Shown here piece after piece: positions 6,956 through 16,169 of a stretch of DNA of 64,000 nucleotides; within the stretch, counting starts at the first letter, position 1; each line of letters begins with the position of its first letter. The notes under the pieces are model-generated. The model was not told the origin of the DNA. It saw only the letters and a list, made by a program, of their open reading frames with translations, and made no database searches. The position numbers were made by a program, and so were the translations under genes. The stretch is from Dyella amyloliquefaciens (GTDB lineage Bacteria; Pseudomonadota; Gammaproteobacteria; Xanthomonadales; Rhodanobacteraceae). The stretch covers positions 1-64,000 of the forward strand of contig NZ_SAYT01000005.1 of the NCBI RefSeq assembly GCF_004296575.1, read 5' to 3'.

Positions 6956-9022
6956 TTAGAGCCTCATGCGCAAGGTGGCGTAGTAGTTGCGCCCCTCCTC
7001 GGGGAACCCGTCGACCAGCTGGTAGTTGTCGTCGAACAGGTTGCGCACGCCCAGGAACAGGTCCAGCCGTGGCGTGAAACTCAACGTGGCATTGATGTTG
7101 GCCAGGGTGTAGGAGCCGGTCTGGTAGTAGCGCGTGCCCGCCGTGTTGACGGTCCAGCGGTTGCTGGCCGACTCGATGCTCGGTGTTAGCGCAAACAACC
7201 GGCTGATCTGCCAGTCCACATAGGCGAACAGCTTGGAGTTCGGCACGCCGGTGGGCCGGAAGATGGGCAGCTCCGGCGCTTTCAGGTTGCGGTGGATGTA
7301 GGTGTAGTTGCCGCCGAAGCTCAGCTTGTCGGACCAGTGCTGGGTGATGGACACTTCGCCGCCGTAGTAGTCGCCGCTGCCCGCGTTGCGGGTCTGGTTG
7401 GTGCTGCCATAAGGCGGCGGCAGCACCACCGGCACCTGAATGAGCGCGTCGGTGAGGTCGCTGTAGAACAGCGCGCCCTTCAGCTCCAGCCCCTGCCGAG
7501 GCTGCCACAGCGTGCCCACCTCGTAGTTGGTGGCGCGCTCGGGCTTGATGCCGGGGTTGGGCACCGCCGTGCCGAAGCGCGAGCTGAAGCGTTCGAACAG
7601 TGTGGGAAACCGGGTGCGCGAGGAGACGTTGGCGTAGATGTTGGACTGCTCGTCCAGTCGCCAGGTGGCCGCCATCTGCCAGTTGAAGGCCTGGTTGTCC
7701 TTCAGCGGGTAATGCACCAGCACGTTGCTGTTGTAGTCCTCGGCCTGTTTGAGGTCGAGCCAGTCGTAGGAGATGCCGCCGACGATGTCTAGGCGTTCGG
7801 CGGCCTGCCAGGTGTCCTCGAGCGCCAGCGACCAGGTGTCCTGGATGGAGGTCTGGTGCGGCTCGGTGAATTCGCGTGGCGCGTAGCTGGTCTGCCATTC
7901 CACATGCTTGTCGCGGCGATAGAACAACGCGGCCTTCAAGGTGTTGTCGGGAATGATCTTGGTGCCGGCCTCGACGCTGCCGCCGCTGGCCGTGTCGTCG
8001 TAGTAGCTGCGGAACGACTTGCCCAGCGTCTGTCGCGTCATCGCCGGGTTGTCGTACGAGAACAGGCCGTTCTTGAAGGTGTTGTAGTAGAGCTTGCCGT
8101 TGACGTAGAAGTCGTCGCCGAACTGCGTGTGCGACAGGAACGAAACGCTGTCGATGTCCCAGTAAGGCCAGTCCCAGTAGCGTTGCGTGGCGACGGGATC
8201 GGTGACGTGCAGCGGCGCCTCCTTCGAACCCTTCTGGCGGATGGCATTGATGGAGTATTCGTCGGTGGCGTTGGGCGTCCAGCCGGCCTTGAGGTTGAGG
8301 CGCCAGTCGTCGCTGGCTGAATTGATGCGCTTGCCGTCCGGCTGGTTGGCGGTGGCATGGAAGTTGTCGGAAAGGCTGAAGCTGTCCTGCTTGTTGCTCG
8401 CCCCGGAAATCTGCAGGTAGTAGTGCTCCTGCCGTGTACCGAGGATCGCGGAGACCTGGTTGCCGTTGTAGTGGCCATGGCCATCGAAGTCGGCACCGAC
8501 CTGCACTTCACCCTCGAACGGCGCGGCCGGCTTGCGCGTGACCAGGTTGATCGAACCGCCCAGCGCGCCGGGACCATCGAGCACGGACACATAGCCCTTG
8601 GCGATCTGGATCTGCGACAGGTCGGCGGTGAGGAAGCGGTTGAAATCGAGCCGGTTGTCCGCCGGCAGGAACACACGCACGCCATCGATCGACAAGGTGG
8701 TCTGGAAGCGATCGAAACCGCGGATGTAGATCAGACGCTCGTTGCGCGAACCGCCGCTGTTCGACTCCGACGTACCGGGCACGAGGTTGAGCGCATCCGC
8801 GACGGTCTCGGTATGGAAGGTCTGCATCTCCTTGGCAGTGAGCACGCTGCCGCCGAGCTGTTCGCCATCGCGGTTGTACGCGGTGACATGTACCTGGCCC
8901 AGCTCGTAGACCTGGGTTGATGCATTGCTGCTGGTGTCCTGCTGCGCGAAGACAGCAGCGGGAGCGGCCAGGCCAGCGAGGGCGAGTGCAACGTGACGGC
9001 ACAGGCGGGACTGCTTCGACAT
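6956..9022 (-). CDS. TonB-dependent outer-membrane receptor
   Basis: The 688-residue product has a signal peptide ending near AVFA (about residue 26). A plug domain covers about residues 35-155, with LIYIRGFDRFQTTLSIDGVR and the LDGPGALGGSINLVTRKP end, followed by a 22-strand type beta-barrel. The C-terminus is YYATLRMRL, with Leu rather than the usual Phe. Such receptors use the proton-motive force via TonB to import chelated metals, siderophores or other scarce solutes. The ATG at 9022 has GAAGGAG ahead of it, placed in the 13-base gap after the cytochrome stop codon, so the genes are co-transcribed. The ModE box at the head of the operon suggests a molybdate- or tungstate-related ligand; this is inference. 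Confidence 0.92.
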   Translation of the reverse strand: MSKQSRLCRHVALALAGLAAPAAVFAQQDTSSNASTQVYELGQVHVTAYNRDGEQLGGSVLTAKEMQTFHTETVADALNLVPGTSESNSGGSRNERLIYIRGFDRFQTTLSIDGVRVFLPADNRLDFNRFLTADLSQIQIAKGYVSVLDGPGALGGSINLVTRKPAAPFEGEVQVGADFDGHGHYNGNQVSAILGTRQEHYYLQISGASNKQDSFSLSDNFHATANQPDGKRINSASDDWRLNLKAGWTPNATDEYSINAIRQKGSKEAPLHVTDPVATQRYWDWPYWDIDSVSFLSHTQFGDDFYVNGKLYYNTFKNGLFSYDNPAMTRQTLGKSFRSYYDDTASGGSVEAGTKIIPDNTLKAALFYRRDKHVEWQTSYAPREFTEPHQTSIQDTWSLALEDTWQAAERLDIVGGISYDWLDLKQAEDYNSNVLVHYPLKDNQAFNWQMAATWRLDEQSNIYANVSSRTRFPTLFERFSSRFGTAVPNPGIKPERATNYEVGTLWQPRQGLELKGALFYSDLTDALIQVPVVLPPPYGSTNQTRNAGSGDYYGGEVSITQHWSDKLSFGGNYTYIHRNLKAPELPIFRPTGVPNSKLFAYVDWQISRLFALTPSIESASNRWTVNTAGTRYYQTGSYTLANINATLSFTPRLDLFLGVRNLFDDNYQLVDGFPEEGRNYYATLRMRL

Positions 9023-9035
9023 GGGGCGCTCCTTC

Positions 9036-10361
9036 CTAGAGTGATGAGAGAAAAGCGAGTACGGCGCGCCGCTGGGATGCATCCAGCTCGCGATAGCGAC
9101 GTACGGCGTTGGACGCTTCGCCGCCGTGCCAGAGAATTGCTTCGGTTACGCTGCGCGCCCGGCCGTCATGCAGATAAAGGGCGCCGGGCCGGATCAGCGG
9201 CGCGAGGCCGAGACCCCAGAGCGGCGCTGTGCGCCATTGCCGGCCGGAGGCGAGGCCATCGGGTCGGCCGTCCGCCAGTCCGTCGCCCATGTCGTGCAGC
9301 AGCAGATCGGTATAGGGATGAATCTCCGACGCACCCAGCTTGCTGGCCACAGGTGCGTCGACCGGCAGGTTCGGACGATGGCAGCTCGCGCATCCGATGC
9401 GTTCGAACAGCGCGCTGCCCTCACTCGTTTCCCTGGTCGGTGCCTGCTGCGATGGCGGCACCAGCGACTGTTGGTACGCGACCAGCGCGTCGAGCAGATC
9501 GTCGGTGATTTCCGGATGGCCGCCGTCCGGTGCATCCAGGCAGGCTCGCTGCTCCGGCATGCAATTGGGTGAGGCGAGCAGCGAGGAGGTGATGCCCATG
9601 TCCTCGTGCAGCGCCACCTGCGTCTGTTGCCGAACGCTGGGCTGGTTGGCCTTCCAGCCGAAGCGTCCGAGGGCAACGCTGCGTGTCGCGATATCCCACA
9701 CACGATTGGCTTGCCCGTGCACGCCCTGCCCTTGTGCGAGCTGTTCCTGTGCGATAGCCAACAGGGCCGACTCCGGCACCGCTTCGAGCAGCCCTGCTGC
9801 GGTGATCGATGGCGCCATGCGCAGCGACAGCATCGTGCCCTCTGCCAAGGGGCCATATCCCAGCGCGCGAACCTGCAGCTTCGGCGCGCGCAGGCGGATC
9901 GTCTGGCCGTCCAACCAGGCCGACGACTGCTCGACCCAGCGCACCGAAAGCTGTGCTTCGGCAGGTACGCCCGGTATGCCCTCGGTCTGCAGCTGCACGC
10001 CGTAATGGGGTTCGTCGACCACGGCGCCCTGCTTGTCCCTGGTCGACAGCCGCACGATCGCCGAGCGCAGCGGCGGACCACTGTCCGGCATGTCGCCGCG
10101 ACCGTTGAGCAGATGGCAGGCGCCGCACGACAAGGCGTTGTAGAGCGGCCCCAGTCCGTCGAATTCCGGTTGTGCGAGGGACGGCGCGATCAGCCAGGGC
10201 TGGTTGAATACCGAAGCACCTTGCGTCCGTTGCGCGGCCTGCGCTGGGGATTCCGCCGGCAGGGTCTGCGTGAGGGCGAGGCGCGAGCGCTCGTTAGCCC
10301 ACCCAGCAGTTGCCACCGTGGCGAGGCAGCTCGCTATCCATGCAAGCCTGCGGAGGTTCAC
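9036..10361 (-). CDS. Di-haem c-type oxidoreductase (DUF1111/COG3488 family)
   Basis: The 441-residue product has a signal peptide (about residues 1-22) and two c-type haem motifs, CGACH at 79-83 and CASCH at 324-328, plus the LHDGRA and ILWHGGEA segments typical of the di-haem oxidoreductase family. Reported members are predicted periplasmic electron-transfer proteins, often beside metal-uptake genes; the substrate is not established. The GTG start at 10361 overlaps the TGA of the upstream binding-protein gene in a GTGA, which implies translational coupling. The open frame reaches 10427 but lacks a better start. It may change the redox state of the imported metal complex; that is inference. 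Confidence 0.88.
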   Translation of the reverse strand: MNLRRLAWIASCLATVATAGWANERSRLALTQTLPAESPAQAAQRTQGASVFNQPWLIAPSLAQPEFDGLGPLYNALSCGACHLLNGRGDMPDSGPPLRSAIVRLSTRDKQGAVVDEPHYGVQLQTEGIPGVPAEAQLSVRWVEQSSAWLDGQTIRLRAPKLQVRALGYGPLAEGTMLSLRMAPSITAAGLLEAVPESALLAIAQEQLAQGQGVHGQANRVWDIATRSVALGRFGWKANQPSVRQQTQVALHEDMGITSSLLASPNCMPEQRACLDAPDGGHPEITDDLLDALVAYQQSLVPPSQQAPTRETSEGSALFERIGCASCHRPNLPVDAPVASKLGASEIHPYTDLLLHDMGDGLADGRPDGLASGRQWRTAPLWGLGLAPLIRPGALYLHDGRARSVTEAILWHGGEASNAVRRYRELDASQRRAVLAFLSSL

Positions 10362-11701
10362 GGCGCGGGGATGCCGTCGAGCAGCCGCTGCGCCTCCTGG
10401 GCGTTGGCGTCCAATTGCGTTCGCCACTGCGCTTCGGTCGAGGCCTGCTGCGGGTTCGGTGCGGCGTCCTTCATGCGATCGTCGGCGCGGCGAAACAGCG
10501 CCTGCAACGACGAATCATCCGCCTGTTTCGCGGTGACCGGCGGCGTGCCCAGCAATTGCCTGACCTTGGCGAGACTGGCCTTGAGCGTCGGGTCGGGCTG
10601 CGCGGATGCCTTCGCCTCCAACTGGTGCAGCCGCTCCCACAACGTGGCCAGCTGGTCGCGTCGCTGCGTCAGCATGGTGTCGAACAGCGCGACCACCAGC
10701 CCGCTGCGCGCCTGCGTCAGCGCGGGGTCATAGGGAAAGCCCTGGTCGGGCGAACGCTTGAACGGATCGAAGGTGTCGGCCGGCGCCTTCGCATAGACCG
10801 ACGGGCGCACCGGATAGCGCGCGATGTCCGGCTGAAACAGCATCTGCTGCCCCTGTGCGGACAGCACGAAAGCCGCGAAGGCCTGTGCTGCCTTGGGATG
10901 TGGCGCCTGCTTGAGCACGGCCACCTGCGCGGGCAGGAAAGCGGTGCGATCCGGATAAACCATCTGCACGGGCTTGCCGTTGGCCGATGCGCTGCGCACC
11001 AGGAAATCCACGCTGAGGCCTATCGGGGTGATTCCGTCGGCCACCTGGTCGAGTCCTTGCGATGGCTTGCCGCTGAGCTTTCCCTGCGTCACACCCTCGC
11101 TCAGCAGGGCCCAACCGTCTGCCCAGCCCTCGGCCTGCAGCACGATGTCGTACAGCGCCGGTGCAAAGCCGACCTTGGCCGGGTCGGGCCACGCCACCTT
11201 GCCTGCATAGGTGGCGTCGGCGAGTGCCTGCCAGGTCTTTGGCGTTGTGATCGAATGGCGTTGCAGCTCGCCGGTGTTGACGGCCAGGCCGTAGCCCGCC
11301 ACCTCGAAGGCTTCGAAACGGTGCTGCGGATCGGAGATCCACTGGTGCCCGATGCGGCCCGGCAGTGGCTGGCGATCCACCGTCAGCGAAGCCAGCCTTC
11401 CCTGCTCCGCCAGCTGGGCGAAGCTCGCCGGCGACGGTGTCCAGTAGACATCGATGCCGCCACCGTCGGGCTGGTGCAGGCGGTTCAGCGCGTCCTGCGA
11501 ATGCGCCCAGACGATGCTGACCGAGGTGCCCGGATGCGCTGCCTCGAAGGCCTGCTGGTAGGCCGTGGTCAAGGCGTCCGGATAGCTGGTCAGGACAACC
11601 ACCGTGTCGGCAGTCGGCGCGGTCTGGCCCAGCGCCGGCTGCGGCATCGCGCAGCACATTCCCCACATCGCCGCCAAGGCGGCCAGGACAGGACGAACCA
11701 T
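10358..11701 (-). CDS. Periplasmic solute-binding protein (type 2, iron-like), first gene of ModE-box operon
   Basis: The 447-residue product has a signal peptide ending near ALGQ (residue 25) and a type 2 periplasmic-binding fold: VVVLTSYPDALTTAYQQAFE at the mature start, then a DVYWTPSP segment and LVRSASANGKPVQMVYP in the C-lobe. This resembles iron(III)/thiamine-type binding proteins more than classical ModA. The last ~130 residues are an unusual helical, Gln-rich extension after the usual fold ends. The ATG at 11701 has GAGGGG ahead. No ABC permease or ATPase gene follows; instead it is coupled by GTGA overlap to a di-haem protein and a TonB receptor. The ligand is unknown. Confidence 0.85.
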   Translation of the reverse strand: MVRPVLAALAAMWGMCCAMPQPALGQTAPTADTVVVLTSYPDALTTAYQQAFEAAHPGTSVSIVWAHSQDALNRLHQPDGGGIDVYWTPSPASFAQLAEQGRLASLTVDRQPLPGRIGHQWISDPQHRFEAFEVAGYGLAVNTGELQRHSITTPKTWQALADATYAGKVAWPDPAKVGFAPALYDIVLQAEGWADGWALLSEGVTQGKLSGKPSQGLDQVADGITPIGLSVDFLVRSASANGKPVQMVYPDRTAFLPAQVAVLKQAPHPKAAQAFAAFVLSAQGQQMLFQPDIARYPVRPSVYAKAPADTFDPFKRSPDQGFPYDPALTQARSGLVVALFDTMLTQRRDQLATLWERLHQLEAKASAQPDPTLKASLAKVRQLLGTPPVTAKQADDSSLQALFRRADDRMKDAAPNPQQASTEAQWRTQLDANAQEAQRLLDGIPAP

Positions 11702-11711
11702 GGGAACCCCT

Positions 11712-11735
11712 CGCTATATAGGCATCTACACAACG
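11712..11735 (-). promoter_or_regulatory. ModE operator (molybdate-responsive box)
   Basis: CGCTATATA and TACACAACG, six bases apart on the plus strand, match the E. coli modA operator half-sites (CGTTATATT and TACATAACG, also six bases apart) at 15 of 18 positions. It ends 10 bases before the ATG at 11701. On the coding strand the TATATA could itself be the -10 element, so bound ModE would block transcription. A modE gene sits at the end of the same gene cluster. Confidence 0.75.
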
Positions 11736-12246
11736 GTAGGCCAAAGGTGATCCAATCCGCTCTCGTCCGCAAGATGTTGCCGGGGCGATCGTGAGAATCC
11801 GAGGCGTGTCAAAACCTCGCACGGGGCCGATCTGCCACCGATGACGAGAGCGGAGCCACCGGCGGCGTGACCCGGGGCCATGCTCTTGCCCTCACGCAGC
11901 CGCATGCCCTGGCCAGGCACCTGCTGAAGGCCGGAGCAACATGGCTCGCATCACCGCTCCGCCGCGGCCTGCTCCCGGGAGGCCGACGGCCTCGTTGCCA
12001 TCCACCACGCCGGCCACCGTCGAGCGCAACGCTCCCGTGACGGCGCAGGAAACTGCCGTTTTGATGACCCCTCACGGTCAAAACCGCGTCAGGTTCGCTA
12101 TGCTGCGAGCACCGCATCGAGGCCGCCTCCGGGGCCCGAAGCATGAAAAGGCCCGGTCTCCAAGCCGGTCCCTGTCTGGAAGTGCAAGCGTGGGAGCTTC
12201 GTGATCCAAGTGAACTGCAACATGAGCGAAGGGCTTGGTTCGCACC
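11736..12246. other. Intergenic region between the ModE-box operon and GH30 gene
   Basis: About 510 bases with no convincing gene. A perfect GTTTTGA/TCAAAAC inverted repeat (12058-12064 and 12078-12084) lies about 165 bases ahead of the GH30 start and could be an operator. No terminator with a T-run is seen. Confidence 0.45.
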
Positions 12247-13794
12247 ATGGATGAGCGCAAGTCGGCCACCGGCCTTGCCGCCGCTCTTCCCATCGCTTTG
12301 ATCACCCTGCTCACCCTCGCGGCCATCTACGCGCCGCGCTTCGAGCTTCCCAAGGTGGTGACCAAGGTGATCCCTGCGGTCCGGCCGGTGGTGCCGGGCG
12401 TCGATCTGTGGCTGAGCACGGAGGATCGCCGGTTGCAGCTGGCGCGTCAGCCCGAAGTCGAGATGCACGCACGCGGCACGGAACCCGCCGATATCGTCAT
12501 CGACATCAGCAAGACCTTCCAGACCATGACCGGGTTCGGCGCGGCGATGACCGACTCGTCGGCGTGGCTGCTGCAGAACAAGCTCAACGCGTTCCAGCGC
12601 AACGCGCTGTTGCACGAACTCTACGGCCCACCGCCCAATCTCAACCTCAACATGATGCGCCTGACCATCGGCGCCTCGGATTTCTCGTTGAAGCTGTACA
12701 CCCTGGATGATGTTCCGCCCGGCGAGGACGATCCTCAGCTCAAGCATTTCAATGTCACGTCCAATCTGCGCGACGTGATACCGACGGTGCGCGAGGTGCT
12801 CTCGATCAATCCCGCGCTGCTCATCATCGCATCGTCGTGGAGTGCCCCGGCATGGATGAAGACGAGCCAGAACCTGATTGGCGGCGAGCTGCTCGAGCAG
12901 TACGAAAGCACCTACGCGGACTACCTCGTCAAGTATCTCGACACGTATCGCGGCTACGGCATCCCCATCTTCGCCCTGACGCTGCAGAACGAACCCAGCT
13001 ACTCACCGATCACCTACCCGGGCATGGAAATGTCCGCCACCACGCGGGCGCGCGTCATCGGGCAATACCTCGGTCCCAAGCTGGAAATGCGCAAGGAAAA
13101 GACGCGCATTCTGGAATGGGATCACAACTGGAACCAGCCCGAACAACCATTGACCGTGCTGGCCGATCCCGACGCCGCGCGCTATATCGATGGCGTGGCG
13201 TGGCATTGCTATGAAGGCAGCCAGTATGCGCAGGGCCGCGTGCATCGCGCGTATCCCAAGAAGGACACCTACATCACCGAATGCTCCGGCGGTGACTGGG
13301 CATCCAGCGTCAACGGCGAGCTGATCTGGTTCTCGCGGAACCTGCTGGTCACCGGCATCCGGCAGTGGGCGCGCGGCGTCCTGTACTGGAACCTGGTGCT
13401 GGATGAAAACCACGGCCCGCACTTCGGCGGATGCGCCGCCTGCAAGGGCGTGATCACGATCGATTCGCGTACGGGTGCGGTGAGCCGCAACGACGAGTAC
13501 TACGCGTTCGCGCACTTCAGCCAGTTTCTGTTTCCTGGCGCCACCCGCGTGGAATCCACCGCCACCGACAAGGAACACGTCGACAACGTGGCCTTCCAGA
13601 ATGCCTCCGACGGCTCGATCGTCCTGGTGGTCGTCAACAGCAACAAGGAAGCACGCCCCGTCTCGGTGGCACAGGACCAGACCCGCTTCGACTACACCAT
13701 GCCGCCGCGCAGCGTGGCGACGTTCGTGTGGTACCCGGGCCAGTCGGGCGTGTTCATGCAACACGACGGCGGATGGTTGAATTCCGCGCCATAG
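12247..13794 (+). CDS. Glycoside hydrolase family 30 protein, membrane-anchored or secreted
   Basis: The 515-residue product starts with a hydrophobic helix (residues 10-29) that could be a signal peptide or an inner-membrane anchor. The catalytic TIM barrel follows with TGFGAAMTDSSAW near 95-107, the acid/base Glu249 in LQNEPSY and the nucleophile Glu345 in TECSGG, both classical for GH30 (glucosylceramidase / beta-1,6-glucanase / xylanase group). The short beta domain closes at VATFVWYPG. The substrate cannot be assigned, but the glucosylceramidase/beta-glucanase subgroup fits better than glucuronoxylanase. The ATG at 12247 is chosen, with an upstream TTG at 12235 as an alternative close to AAGGG. 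The gene is alone on the plus strand. Confidence 0.88.
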   Translation: MDERKSATGLAAALPIALITLLTLAAIYAPRFELPKVVTKVIPAVRPVVPGVDLWLSTEDRRLQLARQPEVEMHARGTEPADIVIDISKTFQTMTGFGAAMTDSSAWLLQNKLNAFQRNALLHELYGPPPNLNLNMMRLTIGASDFSLKLYTLDDVPPGEDDPQLKHFNVTSNLRDVIPTVREVLSINPALLIIASSWSAPAWMKTSQNLIGGELLEQYESTYADYLVKYLDTYRGYGIPIFALTLQNEPSYSPITYPGMEMSATTRARVIGQYLGPKLEMRKEKTRILEWDHNWNQPEQPLTVLADPDAARYIDGVAWHCYEGSQYAQGRVHRAYPKKDTYITECSGGDWASSVNGELIWFSRNLLVTGIRQWARGVLYWNLVLDENHGPHFGGCAACKGVITIDSRTGAVSRNDEYYAFAHFSQFLFPGATRVESTATDKEHVDNVAFQNASDGSIVLVVVNSNKEARPVSVAQDQTRFDYTMPPRSVATFVWYPGQSGVFMQHDGGWLNSAP

Positions 13795-13863
13795 CGGCGT
13801 TCGGCTGCCAGCGCGGCACCCTGGTGCTGCTTCCTGCCAGGGGCCATCGTGAATCGGACGTCC

Positions 13864-14946
13864 TTATGCAGCGGACTGGTCGATAACCACCTGGTTGCGG
13901 CCATTGATCTTGGCCTGGCGCATCGCCTTGTCGGCGCGCGACATCAGGCTCTCGATGCCTTCACCCGCGCGATTGCACTGGGCGATGCCGATGCTGATGG
14001 TGAGGACACGGTCCGGGCGCTGCACCGCGCGCATGGTTTCGCGCAACTGCTCGGCCCGTGCATGCGCATGCCGCAGATCGACGCCGGGCAGCAGCACGAC
14101 GAATTCCTCGCCACCGACCCTGCCGATGAGGTCCGAATCCCGCATCTGCGATCGCAGGCCGTCGGCCAGCTGGATCAGTACTTCATCGCCTGCCGCATGA
14201 CCGAACGTATCGTTGAGTTGCTTGAAGTGGTCGGCATCCAGATAGAGCACGGCGGCGGGAATGCGCCGGAGGTAGATGTCCTCCAGCTCGTAGCGCGCCA
14301 GCTCGAGGAAGCGGTTGCGCTGCAGCAGTCCGGTCAGTCCGTCGGTATGGGCCTGCTCGCGCAGTTGCTTTTCCAGCCGGAATTGTTCGAACAGCGTGCG
14401 CGTCATGAAGGCGCGCAACACGGTCGCCACGGAAATGGCGATCGTCATGTACACGGCGTACTGGAAGATCGGCAATCCATTGGTGAAGCCGATGAACAAC
14501 ATCGGCAACGGGCCAAGCGCGCACAGCACCATCGCGGCGATGAAGTCCCAGCGTCCCATCCAGATGACCGACGAGGCCACCGGCAGCAGCAGTCCAGGCA
14601 GCACCAGCCGCTGCCCTGACGCCTGCCCGATGCCATTCAGATTGACACCCACCTCCAGCAGCAGCACGCAGGTCAGGGCAATCAGGCTGAGCGGCATCGG
14701 CCGCGATTCGCGACGCGTGACGACGGCCAACAACGCCAGCGGCACGGCGGGAGCGAGCCGCAGCAGCAGGGGAACGGGTGACGAGCTGACCAGGGCCCGC
14801 CCCCCGGCCGCCAGCAGATAGGCGACCACGGCGAGCAAGGTCAGCGCATGGATCGCGGGCGCCATGCGCCGCGCAAGGTAGTGCGTGTACTCATTCCGGT
14901 AGCCCGGATCGTCGGTTCGCTGCTGCTTGGTGGATGGGTTATGCAT
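13864..14946 (-). CDS. Diguanylate cyclase with six-helix membrane sensor
   Basis: The 360-residue product has six membrane helices (about residues 32-180), a short linker helix and a GGDEF domain. Active-site motif GGEEF is at 278-282 and the RxxD product-inhibition site is intact as RDSD at 269-272, so an active, feedback-inhibited cyclase making cyclic di-GMP is expected. DADHFKQLND and the C-terminal KAMRQAKINGRN segment are canonical. The start is uncertain: the ATG at 14946 gives a normal length, while an upstream ATG at 14979 adds 11 residues; neither has a strong ribosome site. There is no partner gene next to it; FleQ and the PilZ protein encoded in the flagellar cluster are plausible cyclic di-GMP effectors. 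Confidence 0.9.
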   Translation of the reverse strand: MHNPSTKQQRTDDPGYRNEYTHYLARRMAPAIHALTLLAVVAYLLAAGGRALVSSSPVPLLLRLAPAVPLALLAVVTRRESRPMPLSLIALTCVLLLEVGVNLNGIGQASGQRLVLPGLLLPVASSVIWMGRWDFIAAMVLCALGPLPMLFIGFTNGLPIFQYAVYMTIAISVATVLRAFMTRTLFEQFRLEKQLREQAHTDGLTGLLQRNRFLELARYELEDIYLRRIPAAVLYLDADHFKQLNDTFGHAAGDEVLIQLADGLRSQMRDSDLIGRVGGEEFVVLLPGVDLRHAHARAEQLRETMRAVQRPDRVLTISIGIAQCNRAGEGIESLMSRADKAMRQAKINGRNQVVIDQSAA

Positions 14947-15359
14947 GCAGGCCCCGGGGCGCGGAGATCGCGCTGACATCAAAAAGCAGCAAGATGGATG
15001 CCATTCGCTCGAAAGTAAGGCCCGCCGCTGATTTCCACAGGAAGTTTCCAACTCCCGGCGCCTGGTACGGCTTACGCTGAAGGGCAAGCAGCGACGTCAT
15101 ACGGCAGTGCCTTCGGGTCGACGGTTGGGGGCAGCGCTTGTCGGTACCAGGCCATATACACGCGGCAACGCCCGATCTGCCCGTCTGCGGGACATGGCTC
15201 GGACAGCCACGCCCATGAACCCACGGGCCTGACCCACCTTGGGGGCCGGGTAGATTTACCTAAGCAATTCCCCAGGTTCTTCGGATGCGGGAAGATGGGC
15301 CGCCGACTCATTCTCTGACGCAAAGAGTCGGCTTATGGTGACAACGATAGGGGCGTGGC
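14947..15359. other. Intergenic region upstream of the bestrophin-like gene
   Basis: About 410 bases between divergent genes. An open frame at 15072-15323 minus is not convincing. The only distinct signal is the GGTAG-A-TTTACCTAA motif at 15249-15263, annotated separately. Confidence 0.4.
15249..15263 (+). promoter_or_regulatory. Shared motif GGTAGATTTACCTAA, copy 1
   Basis: This 15-base motif differs by one base from that at 22900-22914 (GGTAGTTTTACCTAA). Both lie roughly 100-140 bases upstream of a plus-strand membrane-protein gene. GGTA and TACC form a small dyad. It may be a promoter or operator element; the cognate factor is unknown. Confidence 0.35.
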
Positions 15360-16127
15360 ATGCAATTCCTGATCGACCATCCGATAACGGTTTTTGTCAT
15401 CACCCTCGCCGCGATGTGGCTGGCCGGCCGCCTCGGCGTGTTCCTCGCGCGATGGCATCGGCCAGATCAACCAGAGGTCCGCGAGGCGTTCTCCATCGTC
15501 CAGGGGGCCTCGCTGACCTTGCTGGGACTGATCATCGGCTTCACGTTCTCGATGGCGATCAGTCGCTACGACCAGCGCAAGAACTACGAGGAAGCCGAGG
15601 CCAATGCCATCGGCACCGAGTACGTGCGCCTCGACCTTCTCCCACCGGCGGATGCGGCGAAACTGCGCCCCATGCTCGTCGGCTATCTGCAGCAGCGCAT
15701 CCGTTTCTACGCTGCGACCGACGCACCCCAGCTTCGGTCGGTCAACATGCGCATCGCCGAACTGCAAGCAGACCTGTGGAGTGCAGTGGCGGCTCCCGCC
15801 AACACTCGCAGCGACCCGGTCATGGCCCTTGTCCTGTCAGGCATGAACGATGTGCTCAATTCACAGGGATACACCCAGGCTGCGTGGTGGAATCGCATAC
15901 CCGTATCTGCCTGGATGCTGCTGGCCGCCATCGCGCTGGGCTGCAACATGCTGGTCAGCATCGGCGGGAGCAAGATGATCCAGGAGCCGGCCCTGATGTT
16001 CGTGCTTCCATTGATCATTGCCATCGCATTCGGCCTGATCGCGGACATCGACAGCCCGCGTGGCGGCCTCATCCACGTCGTACCGCAGAACCTTCAGGCC
16101 GTCCTGGATTCGCTGCCAAAGACCTGA
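15360..16127 (+). CDS. Bestrophin-like (DUF4239-type) membrane protein
   Basis: The 255-residue product has two N-terminal helices (about 6-28 and 48-66), a central soluble helical part starting at SRYDQRKNYEEAEANAIGTEY, and two C-terminal helices (about 185-202 and 210-228) ending in ADIDSPRGG. This arrangement is that of the bacterial bestrophin-like DUF4239 family, whose function is undetermined (channel-like by analogy). The ATG at 15360 has AGGGG nine bases ahead. The gene is single, divergent from the diguanylate cyclase, and preceded by a motif shared with the gene at 23055. Confidence 0.7.
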   Translation: MQFLIDHPITVFVITLAAMWLAGRLGVFLARWHRPDQPEVREAFSIVQGASLTLLGLIIGFTFSMAISRYDQRKNYEEAEANAIGTEYVRLDLLPPADAAKLRPMLVGYLQQRIRFYAATDAPQLRSVNMRIAELQADLWSAVAAPANTRSDPVMALVLSGMNDVLNSQGYTQAAWWNRIPVSAWMLLAAIALGCNMLVSIGGSKMIQEPALMFVLPLIIAIAFGLIADIDSPRGGLIHVVPQNLQAVLDSLPKT

Positions 16128-16169
16128 CCTGGACTCGACATCGTCGAGCCACGATGCTTCCCGTACCGG

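Noticed and set aside
15072-15323. An 83-codon frame on the minus strand upstream of the diguanylate cyclase
   Set aside because: No ribosome site, no recognised family, and the bestrophin-like gene promoter region must lie here.
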